Shown: positions 1-8,425 of the stretch, one piece after another
Numbering within the stretch: the stretch's first letter is position 1
Layout: each line of letters starts with the position of its first letter
Assembly (NCBI RefSeq): GCF_900129295.1
Contig: NZ_FQUU01000012.1
Location: 62,001 to 126,000 of the forward strand
DNA: 64,000 bases
Source of the DNA: Flavisolibacter ginsengisoli DSM 18119
GTDB lineage: Bacteria > Bacteroidota > Bacteroidia > Chitinophagales > Chitinophagaceae
Reading direction: 5' to 3'
The notes under the pieces: generated by a model
What the model was told of the DNA's origin: nothing
What the model saw: only the letters and a program-made list of their open reading frames with translations
Databases searched by the model: none
Made by a program: the position numbers and the translations under genes

Positions 1-1
1 T

Positions 2-739
2 ATGGGTGGCATTATTACTACTATGGAAGATTTTGCCAGGTATATGCAACTGCAGCTTTCGGCATGGCCCGCAAGGAACGGAGCTGAAAATAAGGTCTTA
101 AAAAGAAGCTCATTACGTGAAATGCAAAAGGCTGCCAACTTCAGCAGCCTGAATGCACAATTTAAATATGCCAGTGGGCGCAGTTGTCCCACAGCCGCCG
201 CCTATGCCTACGGACTCCGCTGGCTTACAGATTGTGACAACAGGATATTTGTTGGTCATACAGGTGGCTTACCGGGTTTTGGCAGCAACTGGACCATCAT
301 GCCCGATTATGGGATTGGAGTGGTTTGTTTTGGAAATGTTACCTATGCCCCAACTGCGGTTTTTAATTTATCAGTGTTGGATACACTGGTAAGCCTGGCA
401 GGTTTGAAAAAAAGAGCCATACCTTCCTCAGCTATATTAGAACAGAGGAAACAAGAGCTGGTGAAATTGTTACCAGGTTGGAACAACGCCAAACAACCGG
501 GCATTTTTGCAGAAAACTTTTTTGCCGATTATTCACTGGATGCACTTAAAAAAGAATCAGCACGCTTATATGAAAAAGCAGGAAGAATAACAGCCGTAGA
601 AGAACTGGTACCTGAAAATAATTTAAGAGGCAGCTTTATTTTAAAAGGTGAAAAAGCAAACATCAAGATAAGCTTTACCCTGACTCCTGAGCATCCTGCA
701 TTGATACAGGAGTATCACATCACTGAAATAGCAAAATAA
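2..739 (+). CDS. Serine hydrolase, beta-lactamase family, C-terminal part (5' end outside window)
   Basis: This is the C-terminal part of a penicillin-binding-protein-like serine hydrolase (class C beta-lactamase fold). The reading frame is open to the window edge, and the first residues (MGGIITTMEDFARYM) match the internal 'GGL-ST-xDxARF' segment of the family, so the true start with the SxxK and YxN motifs lies upstream of base 1. An HTGG motif near residue 85 corresponds to the third active-site motif (KTG/HTG), followed by the expected beta-strand segment with GIGVVCFGN. The last 110 residues form a charged extension after the catalytic domain. The substrate is unknown; such proteins are often peptidases or esterases rather than antibiotic-hydrolysing enzymes. 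It converges on the membrane-protein gene downstream. Confidence 0.8.
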   Translation: MGGIITTMEDFARYMQLQLSAWPARNGAENKVLKRSSLREMQKAANFSSLNAQFKYASGRSCPTAAAYAYGLRWLTDCDNRIFVGHTGGLPGFGSNWTIMPDYGIGVVCFGNVTYAPTAVFNLSVLDTLVSLAGLKKRAIPSSAILEQRKQELVKLLPGWNNAKQPGIFAENFFADYSLDALKKESARLYEKAGRITAVEELVPENNLRGSFILKGEKANIKISFTLTPEHPALIQEYHITEIAK

Positions 740-764
740 CCAGCATTCACGGCATTCTGCTTTA

Positions 765-1988
765 TTACAAATAGCTTAACCACCACTGCCTGTGTGTTTG
801 CTTATAGTTGCTGAACCATTTGCACACCGGGTATAATGAAAGCACTACAAACATCCATACAGCATATACCACCCAAAGAGAGTAACCCTCACCCGGAATG
901 ATGAAGTTGGCAAAGCCTTGCGATGCGCCTTTCATTCCTTCAGAAAAACTGTGGCCTCTTGATAAAAAAAGCAAAGCACTCAGGATATGTATCAGGAAGA
1001 AATGAAGCACATAATAAAAGAATGGAACACGACCATACACTGTTATGAACCGGGTAAGCGTATTCTTTGCAGTTCCAGCCCAGGCAATAAATAAAAGTGC
1101 TGGGCCAATTGTCATGCACATATACAACAGGGAAGGTGGATATTTATGGGTATTAATAAATGAAAAGAAGGTAAATAACTGGTTCTTTTGCACCGTCCAG
1201 GGCCCCGGATCCCCATAAATATTAATGGTTCTTAAGGCAATGAATAAAAGTATGATACCAACCCCCAGGAAAGTCAACAGCTTTTTGCGTTGGTAGCCAT
1301 CATAGCTGGTAAACAATTTTCCAAAGCAATAACCCAGCATCATCAATCCTGTCCAGGGAAGAAATGGATACATAATAAGCAAGCTATGGTCGCCCCAAAG
1401 AGGAAAGAAGCCCTGGTGATGTAAAAAGGCATAACCCATGCTATAGTTGGGAGCATGCCTTGCCTCATAAAAATCAAGAAGGTTATGACCCAATACAATC
1501 ATTAAACCTAGCGCAAGGATCAATGGGAATGGAAGCCATATAACAAGACCAAGTATGATCATGCTAATACCTATTGACCAGATGGTTTGCAGGCCTATGA
1601 TACTATAATGAAGATCGAAGGAAAAAGAAAAATTAATGATAATGATCTCCACCAAGACCAGCCAAAAGCCCCTTGTGATCAAAAACCTGCTGAGCTCTTT
1701 ATTGCTTTTACGCATATGCTGGAACCAACCGGAAGTTCCGGCCAGGAAAACAAATACAGGCGCACAATAATGGGTGATCCAGCGGGTGAGGAACAGTGCA
1801 GGTGCAGTAGTAGCCATATTCAATGGATCATCGCTAAAGCCGGTGACATGAAAAAAATCTCTGACATGGTCTAGTGCCATAATGATCATTACAAAACCAC
1901 GCAGCAAATCAATAGATTCTACCCTGTAGGATAATCTCTTAAGAGGAATAGAGGTTTGCGAAATAGGTGCAGCCAGTACCTGTTCCAT
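765..1988 (-). CDS. DUF1624 / HGSNAT-like polytopic membrane protein
   Basis: A 407-residue integral membrane protein with about ten hydrophobic segments. The N-terminal signature RVESIDLLRGFVMIIMALDH is the hallmark of the DUF1624 (heparan-alpha-glucosaminide N-acetyltransferase catalytic) family, in which the Asp after the first membrane segment and the following DH are conserved. Family members are thought to move acyl groups across the membrane onto sugars; the substrate here cannot be told. The ATG start is well placed, 20 residues before the signature. The gene stands alone, convergent with the serine hydrolase and divergent from the small DUF2892 gene. Confidence 0.8.
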   Translation of the reverse strand: MEQVLAAPISQTSIPLKRLSYRVESIDLLRGFVMIIMALDHVRDFFHVTGFSDDPLNMATTAPALFLTRWITHYCAPVFVFLAGTSGWFQHMRKSNKELSRFLITRGFWLVLVEIIIINFSFSFDLHYSIIGLQTIWSIGISMIILGLVIWLPFPLILALGLMIVLGHNLLDFYEARHAPNYSMGYAFLHHQGFFPLWGDHSLLIMYPFLPWTGLMMLGYCFGKLFTSYDGYQRKKLLTFLGVGIILLFIALRTINIYGDPGPWTVQKNQLFTFFSFINTHKYPPSLLYMCMTIGPALLFIAWAGTAKNTLTRFITVYGRVPFFYYVLHFFLIHILSALLFLSRGHSFSEGMKGASQGFANFIIPGEGYSLWVVYAVWMFVVLSLYPVCKWFSNYKQTHRQWWLSYL

Positions 1989-2210
1989 ACAATAAGTTTA
2001 AATAAAAATTAATTTGATGGCTTTATAAAGGGGATAGATCTTATAGCAGTAGTTATAAAGGGAGGCGGAAGTCCTAAATAAATCTACAACTATTTCATTA
2101 GAAGCAATTATTGATATGCATATTTTATCAAATGCCAGCTGAGATCTACCTGATGGTAATCATAATTATATTCCGATGCCTGATATAGCTTGAATACAAA
2201 ATACTATATT

Positions 2211-2447
2211 ATGAAAAAGAATATGGCTGTTTTAGACAGGTTGATCCGACTGGCAATAGCTATTGTGCTAATAATCTTGCTGTTCACACAAGGATTCACT
2301 ACACCCTGGAATTATGTGGTGATGGCTATATCCATTTTGTTTATCATCACATCCATTGCCGGCAGTTGTCCTGCTTATACTTTGCTACATCTGGATACAA
2401 GGCAGTTTAAAGAAAGTCCTGCTGCTTATAAAAACAAGAGCGCATAA
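2211..2447 (+). CDS. DUF2892 (YgaP-type) small membrane protein
   Basis: A 78-residue protein with two hydrophobic helices (about residues 10-28 and 36-54), followed by a SCPAYTLLHLDT segment. This is the DUF2892 pattern, the membrane part also found fused to rhodanese domains in YgaP. The open frame extends to a TTG at 2190, but the ATG at 2211 gives the usual family start (MKKNMAVLDRLIR). The gene is followed four bases later by the stop of a convergent gene. The role is unknown; the free-standing form is common in Bacteroidota. Confidence 0.75.
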   Translation: MKKNMAVLDRLIRLAIAIVLIILLFTQGFTTPWNYVVMAISILFIITSIAGSCPAYTLLHLDTRQFKESPAAYKNKSA

Positions 2448-2450
2448 ACG

Positions 2451-2987
2451 CTATTTACTGCTTTCTCCTATAAACCACTGTTCTTTGTTCCTGAATAATA
2501 CGTTGAACGTGGTAAGGGAACCGTAAATGCGGGTAATGTATTGCTGAAGGTTTACCTTGTCTTCATCTGTCAATACCTTATGGGCGTTGATATGTTGTTC
2601 CATGACCCTTACCCTGTCGCGCAGCATGACTATTTTATGAAAAAAGTCTTCAATAGGCACTTCTTTAGGCTTTAATGATTTATCAGCAGGCTGAAGGATC
2701 ATGGTGCCTTTCTGCCACCTGTCTCCCAGGGGCACTACTTCCGTAATGCCGCCCCAGAGCCTTAATATTTTCAATAAGGACCTTTCCACTTCGGAATGTG
2801 TTTCTATTTCTTCAGTTACATTTTCAGGAATGATCTCTTCCAGGTGGATGTCGTCTTTATCAATCTCTTTAATGCCATGGTAAATAAATGAAATGAGGTA
2901 AGTGGCATAACGAATACCTACAATTACCCCGGGCCCGTGCTGCGTATGTTGCAGTCGGGTGCCTATGCCTAATGTTAGCTGGTCCAT
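2451..2987 (-). CDS. Conserved hypothetical protein with a small N-terminal beta domain
   Basis: A 178-residue soluble protein with no signal peptide. Residues 5-45 (GTRLQHTQHGPGVIVGI onward) resemble the small beta-barrel seen in CarD/Tudor-like and UvrD C-terminal modules ('G..V.H..FG.G.V'), so a nucleic-acid or protein docking role is possible but not shown. The remainder is rich in charged helices and contains a conserved-looking EDFFHKIVMLRDRVRVME stretch. I do not recognise a named family. It is a single gene, convergent with the DUF2892 gene and 90 bases upstream of the damaged dipeptidase gene on the same strand. Confidence 0.6.
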   Translation of the reverse strand: MDQLTLGIGTRLQHTQHGPGVIVGIRYATYLISFIYHGIKEIDKDDIHLEEIIPENVTEEIETHSEVERSLLKILRLWGGITEVVPLGDRWQKGTMILQPADKSLKPKEVPIEDFFHKIVMLRDRVRVMEQHINAHKVLTDEDKVNLQQYITRIYGSLTTFNVLFRNKEQWFIGESSK

Positions 2988-3077
2988 ATAATATGCTTTA
3001 CAGTTTTGGTATGGTTAAATGCTTTCTGTCCCGAAATTAGTAATCAATTATTGTTTTGATGTAAGGGCAGGAATCTT

Positions 3078-4248
3078 TCATTGTTGGCAGGCTTTGAATA
3101 CCCTGATAAAATTGCCACCAGTATCTTTTCAATTGCGTCTTTTTTATAGCCTCTTTTTAGCAGTTCTTTTGTTATGATGGGAAATGAGGTTACATCATCC
3201 AGCTGTTGAGGGGAAGAGGAGATGCCATCAAAATCAGATCCAATACCCACATGGTCTACCCCTGCTAGCTTTACTATATAGTCAAGGTGGTCCAGCAACA
3301 TTGATAATGGCGGCCGCAACTGATTGGCTTCTGCAGGATATTCTTTCGCCATCCATTCTTCTATACTGTAGGAGGCCCATTTCAGGTTTTTGAGTGAGTC
3401 TATTTCATGCTGGTGCCTGGTATTGAACTGCTTTTGACGTGTTGTATAATTACTATCCAAAATCCGGAATAAAAATTCAGGTCAATTACGCCGTCTTTCT
3501 TTGCAATGGCAAGGATCTGTTCGTCATTCAGATTCCGCGGCACAGGGCAAAGCGCATACACACTGCTGTGAGAAGCAATCACGGGTTTGGTGGAAGTGTT
3601 GATGGCATCCCAGAAGGTCTGAACCCCCACATGGGAAAGGTCTACCATCATGCCCAACTCATTCATTCGGCGCACCACTTGCCTGCCGAAGGGTGTTAAT
3701 CCTCTTTGAGTGCCAGGAGGCATAGTACTTTCATCAGCAGCCGAAGTGGCCCATGAAGTGGAGTTGTTCCAGGTAAGCGTCATATACCTGGCACCGCGTT
3801 TATACAAACTGTCCAGGTTGTTAATATTATCCTCAATCATGTGCCCACCTTCTACGCCGATCATGCATCCCAACTTTTTCTTTTGTACCGCTTCCTGTAA
3901 TTGGTTTGGATTGATAACCATCATCATTTTTGCCGGGTTGCGGTGAACAATAGCATAAAGGGAATCTATTTCAATATTGGCAAATTTGAAAGCTGTGTCC
4001 TTCCCAAATTGTTCGTCGCAAAAAATGGAAAAAACCTGTATGTCAACACCACCTTTTTTAAACCTGGCAATGTCTGATTGTGCTTTTCCAGTCAGGTCCT
4101 GCTCTATGCTCATGCCTTTCATAGTAACTGAAGACAAAACATCGTTGTGTGTATCTACCAGTATGGCATCCTTATGTATCTTTTTATAAGATTGACAAGA
4201 AGTAAAAAAGAATAAAAACGAAAGGGTGAAATAAAAAATGCGCAGCAT
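3078..4248 (-). pseudogene. Membrane dipeptidase (M19, renal dipeptidase-like) with two single-base deletions
   Basis: The N-terminal 260 residues read in one frame from the ATG at 4248 and carry a lipobox (FTSC, Cys18), the zinc ligands H34/D36 (DTHND), E133 (GVEGG), H206 (DLSH) and H227 (ASHS). The frame is lost in an A4 run at 3459-3462; adding one A restores GFLDSNY and joins the second frame, which holds the GSDFDG motif. A second missing C at about 3118 loses the terminal signature; adding it restores LGGNFIRVFKACQQ and a TGA at 3078. With both bases restored the gene is 1173 bases, 390 residues, the normal M19 length. All catalytic residues survive, so this is either a very young pseudogene or two assembly errors. 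The product would hydrolyse dipeptides as a surface lipoprotein. Confidence 0.85.
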
Positions 4249-4290
4249 ATCTACAATTATTCCATCAATTTAAGGAATTCCGGGTATGCC

Positions 4291-5049
4291 TTAAAAGGTT
4301 TTGGTCCTGTTGTATTGTTCACCCGATTTTTTAATATAGTACTGGAAGTCGTATTCCGAGCTATATAATGCAAATTCATAGGTTGGCCTGTATTGCAACA
4401 TGAATTTGTCAAGGTCAGCTTCTGCCAGGTGAGTAAGCCTGCGCACCAGCGGCTTGTTGAATTTATGGTCTACGAATTTTTGTCGCTCCTGTTCCAGTAA
4501 TCTTTCCCTGAATTTTTCCATAGACCTGTTTTTGCGGAACTGGAATACCCGGATCACTTCATCCAGGTCAATACCCACCCCGGAACCGCTGATAGATGTC
4601 ATGTCGGAAATATTGGGTCTTTTGAAATCGAAAGCCTTTGCATAGTCCCTGCGGTTTTGCAATGAATCTTCCTTATAAACATGAGTGCGCACCCTTACCT
4701 CCTGCATCACATTCATTTTTATGCGAAGCGCAATATCAAAACGGGTGAGGTCGGCTATTTTTAGTATTGGGTATTTAGGTGTGGGCTTTCCAAGGAAAGA
4801 GAACCATATGGAATCCCGGTCGCTGACATCCAGTTGATACCGGCCCATGGAGTCAGTAACTGTTCCCTTACCATTACTGCTTAATACGGTTACTGATTCT
4901 ATGGGGTAGATCCTGGAGCTGTCATAAACAGTTCCTTTCACTTTATATTGGGCCTGTACGGAAGAAAAAAACAAAATGAAAAAGGCAGCCAGTAAAAATC
5001 GTATGTACAGGTTTTTGTTTTCCAATAAAAGCTTTGGAGCAAGTAACAA
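4291..5049 (-). CDS. Exported protein with carboxypeptidase-regulatory-like domain
   Basis: A 252-residue protein with an N-terminal hydrophobic signal ending in VQAQ (around residue 34), followed by a CarboxypepD_reg-like beta-sandwich (YKVKGTVYDSS ... GKGTVTDSMGRYQLDV). The C-terminal half is helical and highly charged and has no TonB plug or barrel, so it is not a truncated SusC. This architecture is common in Bacteroidota as a stand-alone envelope protein of unknown role. No ATG is available; the first possible start is TTG at 5049, with another TTG at about residue 9. It lies 42 bases upstream of the dipeptidase gene on the same strand. Confidence 0.65.
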   Translation of the reverse strand: MLLAPKLLLENKNLYIRFLLAAFFILFFSSVQAQYKVKGTVYDSSRIYPIESVTVLSSNGKGTVTDSMGRYQLDVSDRDSIWFSFLGKPTPKYPILKIADLTRFDIALRIKMNVMQEVRVRTHVYKEDSLQNRRDYAKAFDFKRPNISDMTSISGSGVGIDLDEVIRVFQFRKNRSMEKFRERLLEQERQKFVDHKFNKPLVRRLTHLAEADLDKFMLQYRPTYEFALYSSEYDFQYYIKKSGEQYNRTKTF

Positions 5050-5119
5050 AACAAAATGTAAATGCTATGGTAAAAGAGTAAACTGAATTGTTTTATTTTA
5101 GGCGGTTTAAGCCAATCTT

Positions 5120-5647
5120 ATGCATATAAATTATGAATTCAAGGCCAGGGTGGATAATTCTGCGCAACTGGAAGCAGTCCTATCCAGCCTTTCGCCGGTC
5201 TTTGCCGGTGAGGACCGCCAGGTAGACACCTACTTTAATGTGCCGAATGGAAGATTAAAACTCAGAGAGGGAAATATTGAAAATGCTTTGATTCATTATG
5301 AAAGGATCAATACAGCAGGTGCAAAGCAATCCAATGTGCTATTATATCAACACCAACCTGGTTCCACCTTAAAAAAACTTTTGGCAGCTTCACTTGGCGT
5401 GAAGACTATAGTGGACAAAAAAAGAAAGATCTACTTTATCGAAAATGTGAAGTTTCACTTTGATACAGTGGAAAGCCTTGGAACATTTGTAGAAGTGGAA
5501 GCTATTGATAATGACGGGACTATTGGGCTTGAAAAACTTAAACTACAATGTGATCAATACATAGCATTGTTCGGCCTGCAGGCTTCCCAGTTTATGGCAG
5601 AGTCCTATAGTGACCTGTTATTGGCAAAAAAATCCTCAACTACATGA
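5120..5647 (+). CDS. CYTH domain protein (class IV adenylate cyclase / triphosphate tunnel family)
   Basis: A 175-residue protein spanning one CYTH domain. The start INYEFKARV matches the beta-1 ExExK signature with the first Glu replaced by Asn. The middle has the expected LKLREG and IHYER strands and a late FVEVEA strand. CYTH proteins bind triphosphorylated substrates with metal ions inside a beta-tunnel and include adenylate cyclases (CyaB-type) and thiamine or inorganic triphosphatases; which activity applies cannot be read here, and the incomplete ExExK motif argues for caution. Its stop overlaps the ATG of a possible 28-residue ORF (ATGA), and the acidic-protein gene follows 100 bases on. 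Confidence 0.8.
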   Translation: MHINYEFKARVDNSAQLEAVLSSLSPVFAGEDRQVDTYFNVPNGRLKLREGNIENALIHYERINTAGAKQSNVLLYQHQPGSTLKKLLAASLGVKTIVDKKRKIYFIENVKFHFDTVESLGTFVEVEAIDNDGTIGLEKLKLQCDQYIALFGLQASQFMAESYSDLLLAKKSSTT

Positions 5648-5730
5648 GATATAATAAATCCTGCCCTTATAAGGCACTGAATGTCTATGAATTACCGGAG
5701 AAGAAATTTCTGGCACACCTTTTTGAGTAA
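5644..5730 (+). CDS. Possible 28-residue small ORF, start-stop overlapped with CYTH gene
   Basis: An ATG overlaps the CYTH stop as ATGA and opens a 28-codon frame ending in TAA at 5730. The predicted peptide begins MRYNKSCPYK and ends FLAHLFE. ATGA overlaps are typical of translationally coupled genes in this window (mnmH and its neighbour; SRPBCC and comB), which is the main support. No homology can be recognised, and the short length means chance is a real alternative. Confidence 0.3.
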   Translation: MRYNKSCPYKALNVYELPEKKFLAHLFE

Positions 5731-5747
5731 TGGTATAAACGCCGGAT

Positions 5748-6068
5748 ATGGAAAAGAACGTATTAAATGTAAATGAACCGGAAATTAAAAGGAATAGGGT
5801 AGAAGGAATTCAGATAGATAGGACATTAACTGAAGAAACAAAACATGTCAACGGCAATTATGCTGACCCTGATGAAGATGATGACGATGACGAGGAAGGT
5901 GAGGATGATTTGGTACTCGGAGATGAAGATGCACTGGAAGGTGATGAGGTAGAGTATGAAGTAGAATTAGATGATGCTGATCCTGATGAAGACGACATTA
6001 ACGAGGATGATTTGATCATTGATACAGATGATGATATCGATGAAGATGAGGAAGAGGATGACCTGTGA
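5748..6068 (+). CDS. Highly acidic small protein
   Basis: A 106-residue protein. The first 38 residues have mixed composition, while residues 39-106 are dominated by Asp and Glu with only scattered hydrophobic residues (short EYEVEL and DLIID segments). No signal, membrane segment or cysteine is present. Such strongly acidic tails occur in histone-like chaperones, the RNA polymerase delta subunit and DNA mimics, but nothing here identifies one of these. The gene follows CYTH and the 28-aa ORF and ends at a strong terminator 18 bases downstream, so it is probably transcribed with CYTH. Coding use looks normal for the region. Confidence 0.65.
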   Translation: MEKNVLNVNEPEIKRNRVEGIQIDRTLTEETKHVNGNYADPDEDDDDDEEGEDDLVLGDEDALEGDEVEYEVELDDADPDEDDINEDDLIIDTDDDIDEDEEEDDL

Positions 6069-6086
6069 AAACGCAGTCTCGTGTTT

Positions 6087-6126
6087 AAAGAGCAATGAAT
6101 TGAGCTTCATTGCTCTTTATTTTTTT
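6087..6126 (+). terminator. Rho-independent terminator of the CYTH/acidic-protein unit
   Basis: A perfect 13-bp stem (6087-6099 with 6106-6118) with a 6-base loop is followed by ATTTTTTT. The right arm and T-run overlap the last codons and stop of the convergent DUF72 gene, whose final Lys-Lys-TAA is encoded opposite this T-run. Confidence 0.9.
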
Positions 6127-6857
6127 AGCATGTCCATCAGCCTTTTGGCGTCCGCCGGAGCATAGCCGAAAATATCATTATTGAAATAAGCCCACACATT
6201 GAGGCCTTCTGCCTGCCAGCCTTGAAACTTTTCAGCAAAGAACATAAGTGTTTCAGAAGAATAGGAAGAAGCATATAATGCTGCAGGTCCATGAAACCGG
6301 ACATATACATTTTGAGCTGTCACCATTTCGGAGTATGGAAATTTGTCGCCCGATTGGGAGATAACAAACCCGATATTATATTTTGTCATTAAGGTAAGGC
6401 TCACCTCCTCCAGCCATGTCATATGCCTTACCTCCATTACAAAACGATAATCCCTGTAAACAGTAGCCAATATCTTATAGAAATGTTCTGCCACATCGTA
6501 ATGAAAAGCGAGGAAAGGCGGCAACTGGATCAATACCGGCCCCATCATTTTCTTCATTGGCTCAAAAACGCTAAAGAATCTTTCAAGCGGCTCTTCAGGA
6601 TCCCGCAGCTTTTTCATATGTGAAAGGAAACGGCTCATTTTTGGACAGAATACAAAACCTTTTGGGACCTGGGCCATCCAGTTTTCAACTGTTTCTATAG
6701 TAGGAATCCGGTAAAAGCTGCCGTTTATTTCTGTTGTGTTAAACTCCTTTGCATAATAGGAAAGCCATAGCCGGGCAGGGAGTTTCGGAGGATAATATAA
6801 GCCCCTCCAATGTTTATAACTCCATCCTGATGTGCCTATATGAATACTTCCTGCCAT
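6117..6857 (-). CDS. DUF72 family protein (YecE-like)
   Basis: A 246-residue protein of the DUF72 family, a TIM-barrel of unknown reaction. The family start IHIGTSGWSYKHW lies at residues 5-17, and later segments such as FVFCPKMSRFLSHMKKL, YRFVMEVRHMTW and VYVRFHGP are all characteristic. The open frame extends to an ATG at 6875, but a promoter-like -7 element covers 6873-6880, so the ATG at 6857 is preferred. The gene is single. Its stop codon lies inside the terminator hairpin of the convergent acidic-protein gene. Confidence 0.85.
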   Translation of the reverse strand: MAGSIHIGTSGWSYKHWRGLYYPPKLPARLWLSYYAKEFNTTEINGSFYRIPTIETVENWMAQVPKGFVFCPKMSRFLSHMKKLRDPEEPLERFFSVFEPMKKMMGPVLIQLPPFLAFHYDVAEHFYKILATVYRDYRFVMEVRHMTWLEEVSLTLMTKYNIGFVISQSGDKFPYSEMVTAQNVYVRFHGPAALYASSYSSETLMFFAEKFQGWQAEGLNVWAYFNNDIFGYAPADAKRLMDMLKK

Positions 6858-6872
6858 AATGATTGTTTTTGG

Positions 6873-6905
6873 CAACCTTATTGTCCATTCCAGGGCATAC
6901 CCAAA
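6873..6905 (-). promoter_or_regulatory. Candidate Bacteroidota promoter for the DUF72 gene
   Basis: On the minus strand TTTG (6905-6902) is followed after 21 bases by TAAGGTTG (6880-6873), one mismatch from the TAnnTTTG -7 consensus. Transcription would begin just upstream of the ATG at 6857, giving a very short leader. Confidence 0.35.
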
Positions 6906-6994
6906 ATTTTCTTAAAGAAATATGCCACACAACTTTATGGCAGGCTATTTCGTCATTAATACTGTTGTGTAAAAAAGCACAGCGGTTTTGAAGA

Positions 6995-7321
6995 ATGAAG
7001 AAATTATTTTTCAAAAATGAAGTGAAGTATTTACCTCTTGAGGAAAAGCCTTTACCTTCTTTAGTTCAATGCCTTGTGCTTGATGCCATTGGCAGTGCCG
7101 TAATACTGATTCCTGTACTGGGAGAACTGATCTGGGCACCTATTTCCGCTTTCCTTTTCTGGCGCATGTTTGGATTCAGGAAAGGGTTTTTTGGAGGCGT
7201 GTTTAGCTTTATAGAGGAGTTGATTCCCGGGCTTGATTTCATTCCCACCTTTACAATCATGTGGGTGATTCAATATGCCAGGAGAAAAAAATCAATTCTT
7301 TCTATTAGCCCTGTCAGGTAA
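6995..7321 (+). CDS. Small membrane protein, unknown function
   Basis: A 108-residue protein with a polar N-terminus (20 residues) and two or three hydrophobic stretches at about residues 25-48, 50-62 and 65-92. The segment FIEELIPGLDFIPTFTIMWVIQYARRKK, broken by Pro and Gly, sits near the C-terminus and is followed by a positive stop-transfer cluster. I do not recognise a named family, though similar short proteins are widespread in Bacteroidota. It is divergent from DUF72 and overlaps the convergent nagA gene by 8 bases. Confidence 0.65.
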   Translation: MKKLFFKNEVKYLPLEEKPLPSLVQCLVLDAIGSAVILIPVLGELIWAPISAFLFWRMFGFRKGFFGGVFSFIEELIPGLDFIPTFTIMWVIQYARRKKSILSISPVR

Positions 7322-8414
7322 GTACCTGCACCTGGTTTAAATTGTTGTCAACCACTATGAATTGCGCTGTGTAACCCGGCGCAATTTTACCATATTTTCC
7401 TTCAAGGTGCAGTGCCTGTGCCGGGTAAAGGCTGCACATCCGAATGGCTTCTCCCTCTTCTATTCCTACTTTTCTGACCAGGTTTTGAAAAGCTTTGAAC
7501 ATGCTGATGGCAGAGCCACTAAGGGTTCCCGCACATTCATATTTCTCTCCAGCCTTAATATGCTGGTAAGGCCCTGCGTTGGTTTCGGTAACGGCATCTG
7601 TAATAGCAAAGAGCCGGTGCTGCATGAATTTTTTAGCTATAGCAATGGCGGCAAAATCCACATGGTAGCCATCCGGGATAATACTTGACATTACAGTTCC
7701 ATGTTGCATGGCTGCGCCTACCAACCCCGGTTCTCTATGATGAAGAGGGCTCATGGCATTAAACAAATGAGTGACAGTAGTTATGCCCTTATCAAAACTT
7801 TCCAATGCTTCATCATACCCGGCATTGCTATGACCCGCAGAAAGAATGATATTGTAGCTTAGGATCAGGTCCACTATTTCCTTACTAATTACCTCGGGAG
7901 CCACGGTGATCATAGAGATTACATCTTTGCCATAGTCCAGCAGATCTTTTACTTCTTCATAGAAAGGAGCATGTATCAGTTCTTTTATATGAGCACCGCG
8001 CTTTTCTGCATTCAACCAGGGACCTTCCAGGTGCAACCCTATCACACCCTCCCCGCCCATATTCCAATAATCTCTCACTGCATCTATGCATTGTTTGAAT
8101 ACTTCAATGGTATTAGTAGCAATGGTTGGTTGAAAAGCGCAGGTACCCTCCTTGATGAATTGGCTGTGCATGGTTTGCAGGGTTTTTGGATCAGGGTACA
8201 ATGAAAAAAGTTTACCTGCTGCGCCATATACCTGCGCGTCTATAAATGCAGGTATGATACTATGATCTTTATAATCAGTGAAAGGAATGGAATCAGCAAG
8301 TTGCGTCAAAGGAATGACTGCTTCAATAATACCACTTTTTACAATAATAGCCTGCCCTGTGATCCACTTATTGCCGTCAAATATTCTACCTGCACTATAT
8401 GCCTTTTGCATCAT
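7314..8414 (-). CDS. nagA: N-acetylglucosamine-6-phosphate deacetylase
   Basis: A 366-residue enzyme of the amidohydrolase superfamily that removes acetate from N-acetylglucosamine-6-phosphate to give glucosamine-6-phosphate, linking amino-sugar and cell-wall recycling to central metabolism. Diagnostic segments appear in order: HLEGPWLN with the metal-binding Glu, SAGHSNAGYDEA, THLFNAMSPLHHREPG with the conserved metal-binding His, DGYHVD and the catalytic ITDAV Asp. The length is normal. Two tandem ATGs occur at 8414 and 8411. It lies 11 bases downstream of the AsmA-like gene on the same strand, so co-transcription is likely; no nagB or transporter is nearby. Confidence 0.93.
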   Translation of the reverse strand: MMQKAYSAGRIFDGNKWITGQAIIVKSGIIEAVIPLTQLADSIPFTDYKDHSIIPAFIDAQVYGAAGKLFSLYPDPKTLQTMHSQFIKEGTCAFQPTIATNTIEVFKQCIDAVRDYWNMGGEGVIGLHLEGPWLNAEKRGAHIKELIHAPFYEEVKDLLDYGKDVISMITVAPEVISKEIVDLILSYNIILSAGHSNAGYDEALESFDKGITTVTHLFNAMSPLHHREPGLVGAAMQHGTVMSSIIPDGYHVDFAAIAIAKKFMQHRLFAITDAVTETNAGPYQHIKAGEKYECAGTLSGSAISMFKAFQNLVRKVGIEEGEAIRMCSLYPAQALHLEGKYGKIAPGYTAQFIVVDNNLNQVQVLT

Positions 8415-8425
8415 TAAAATTAACG

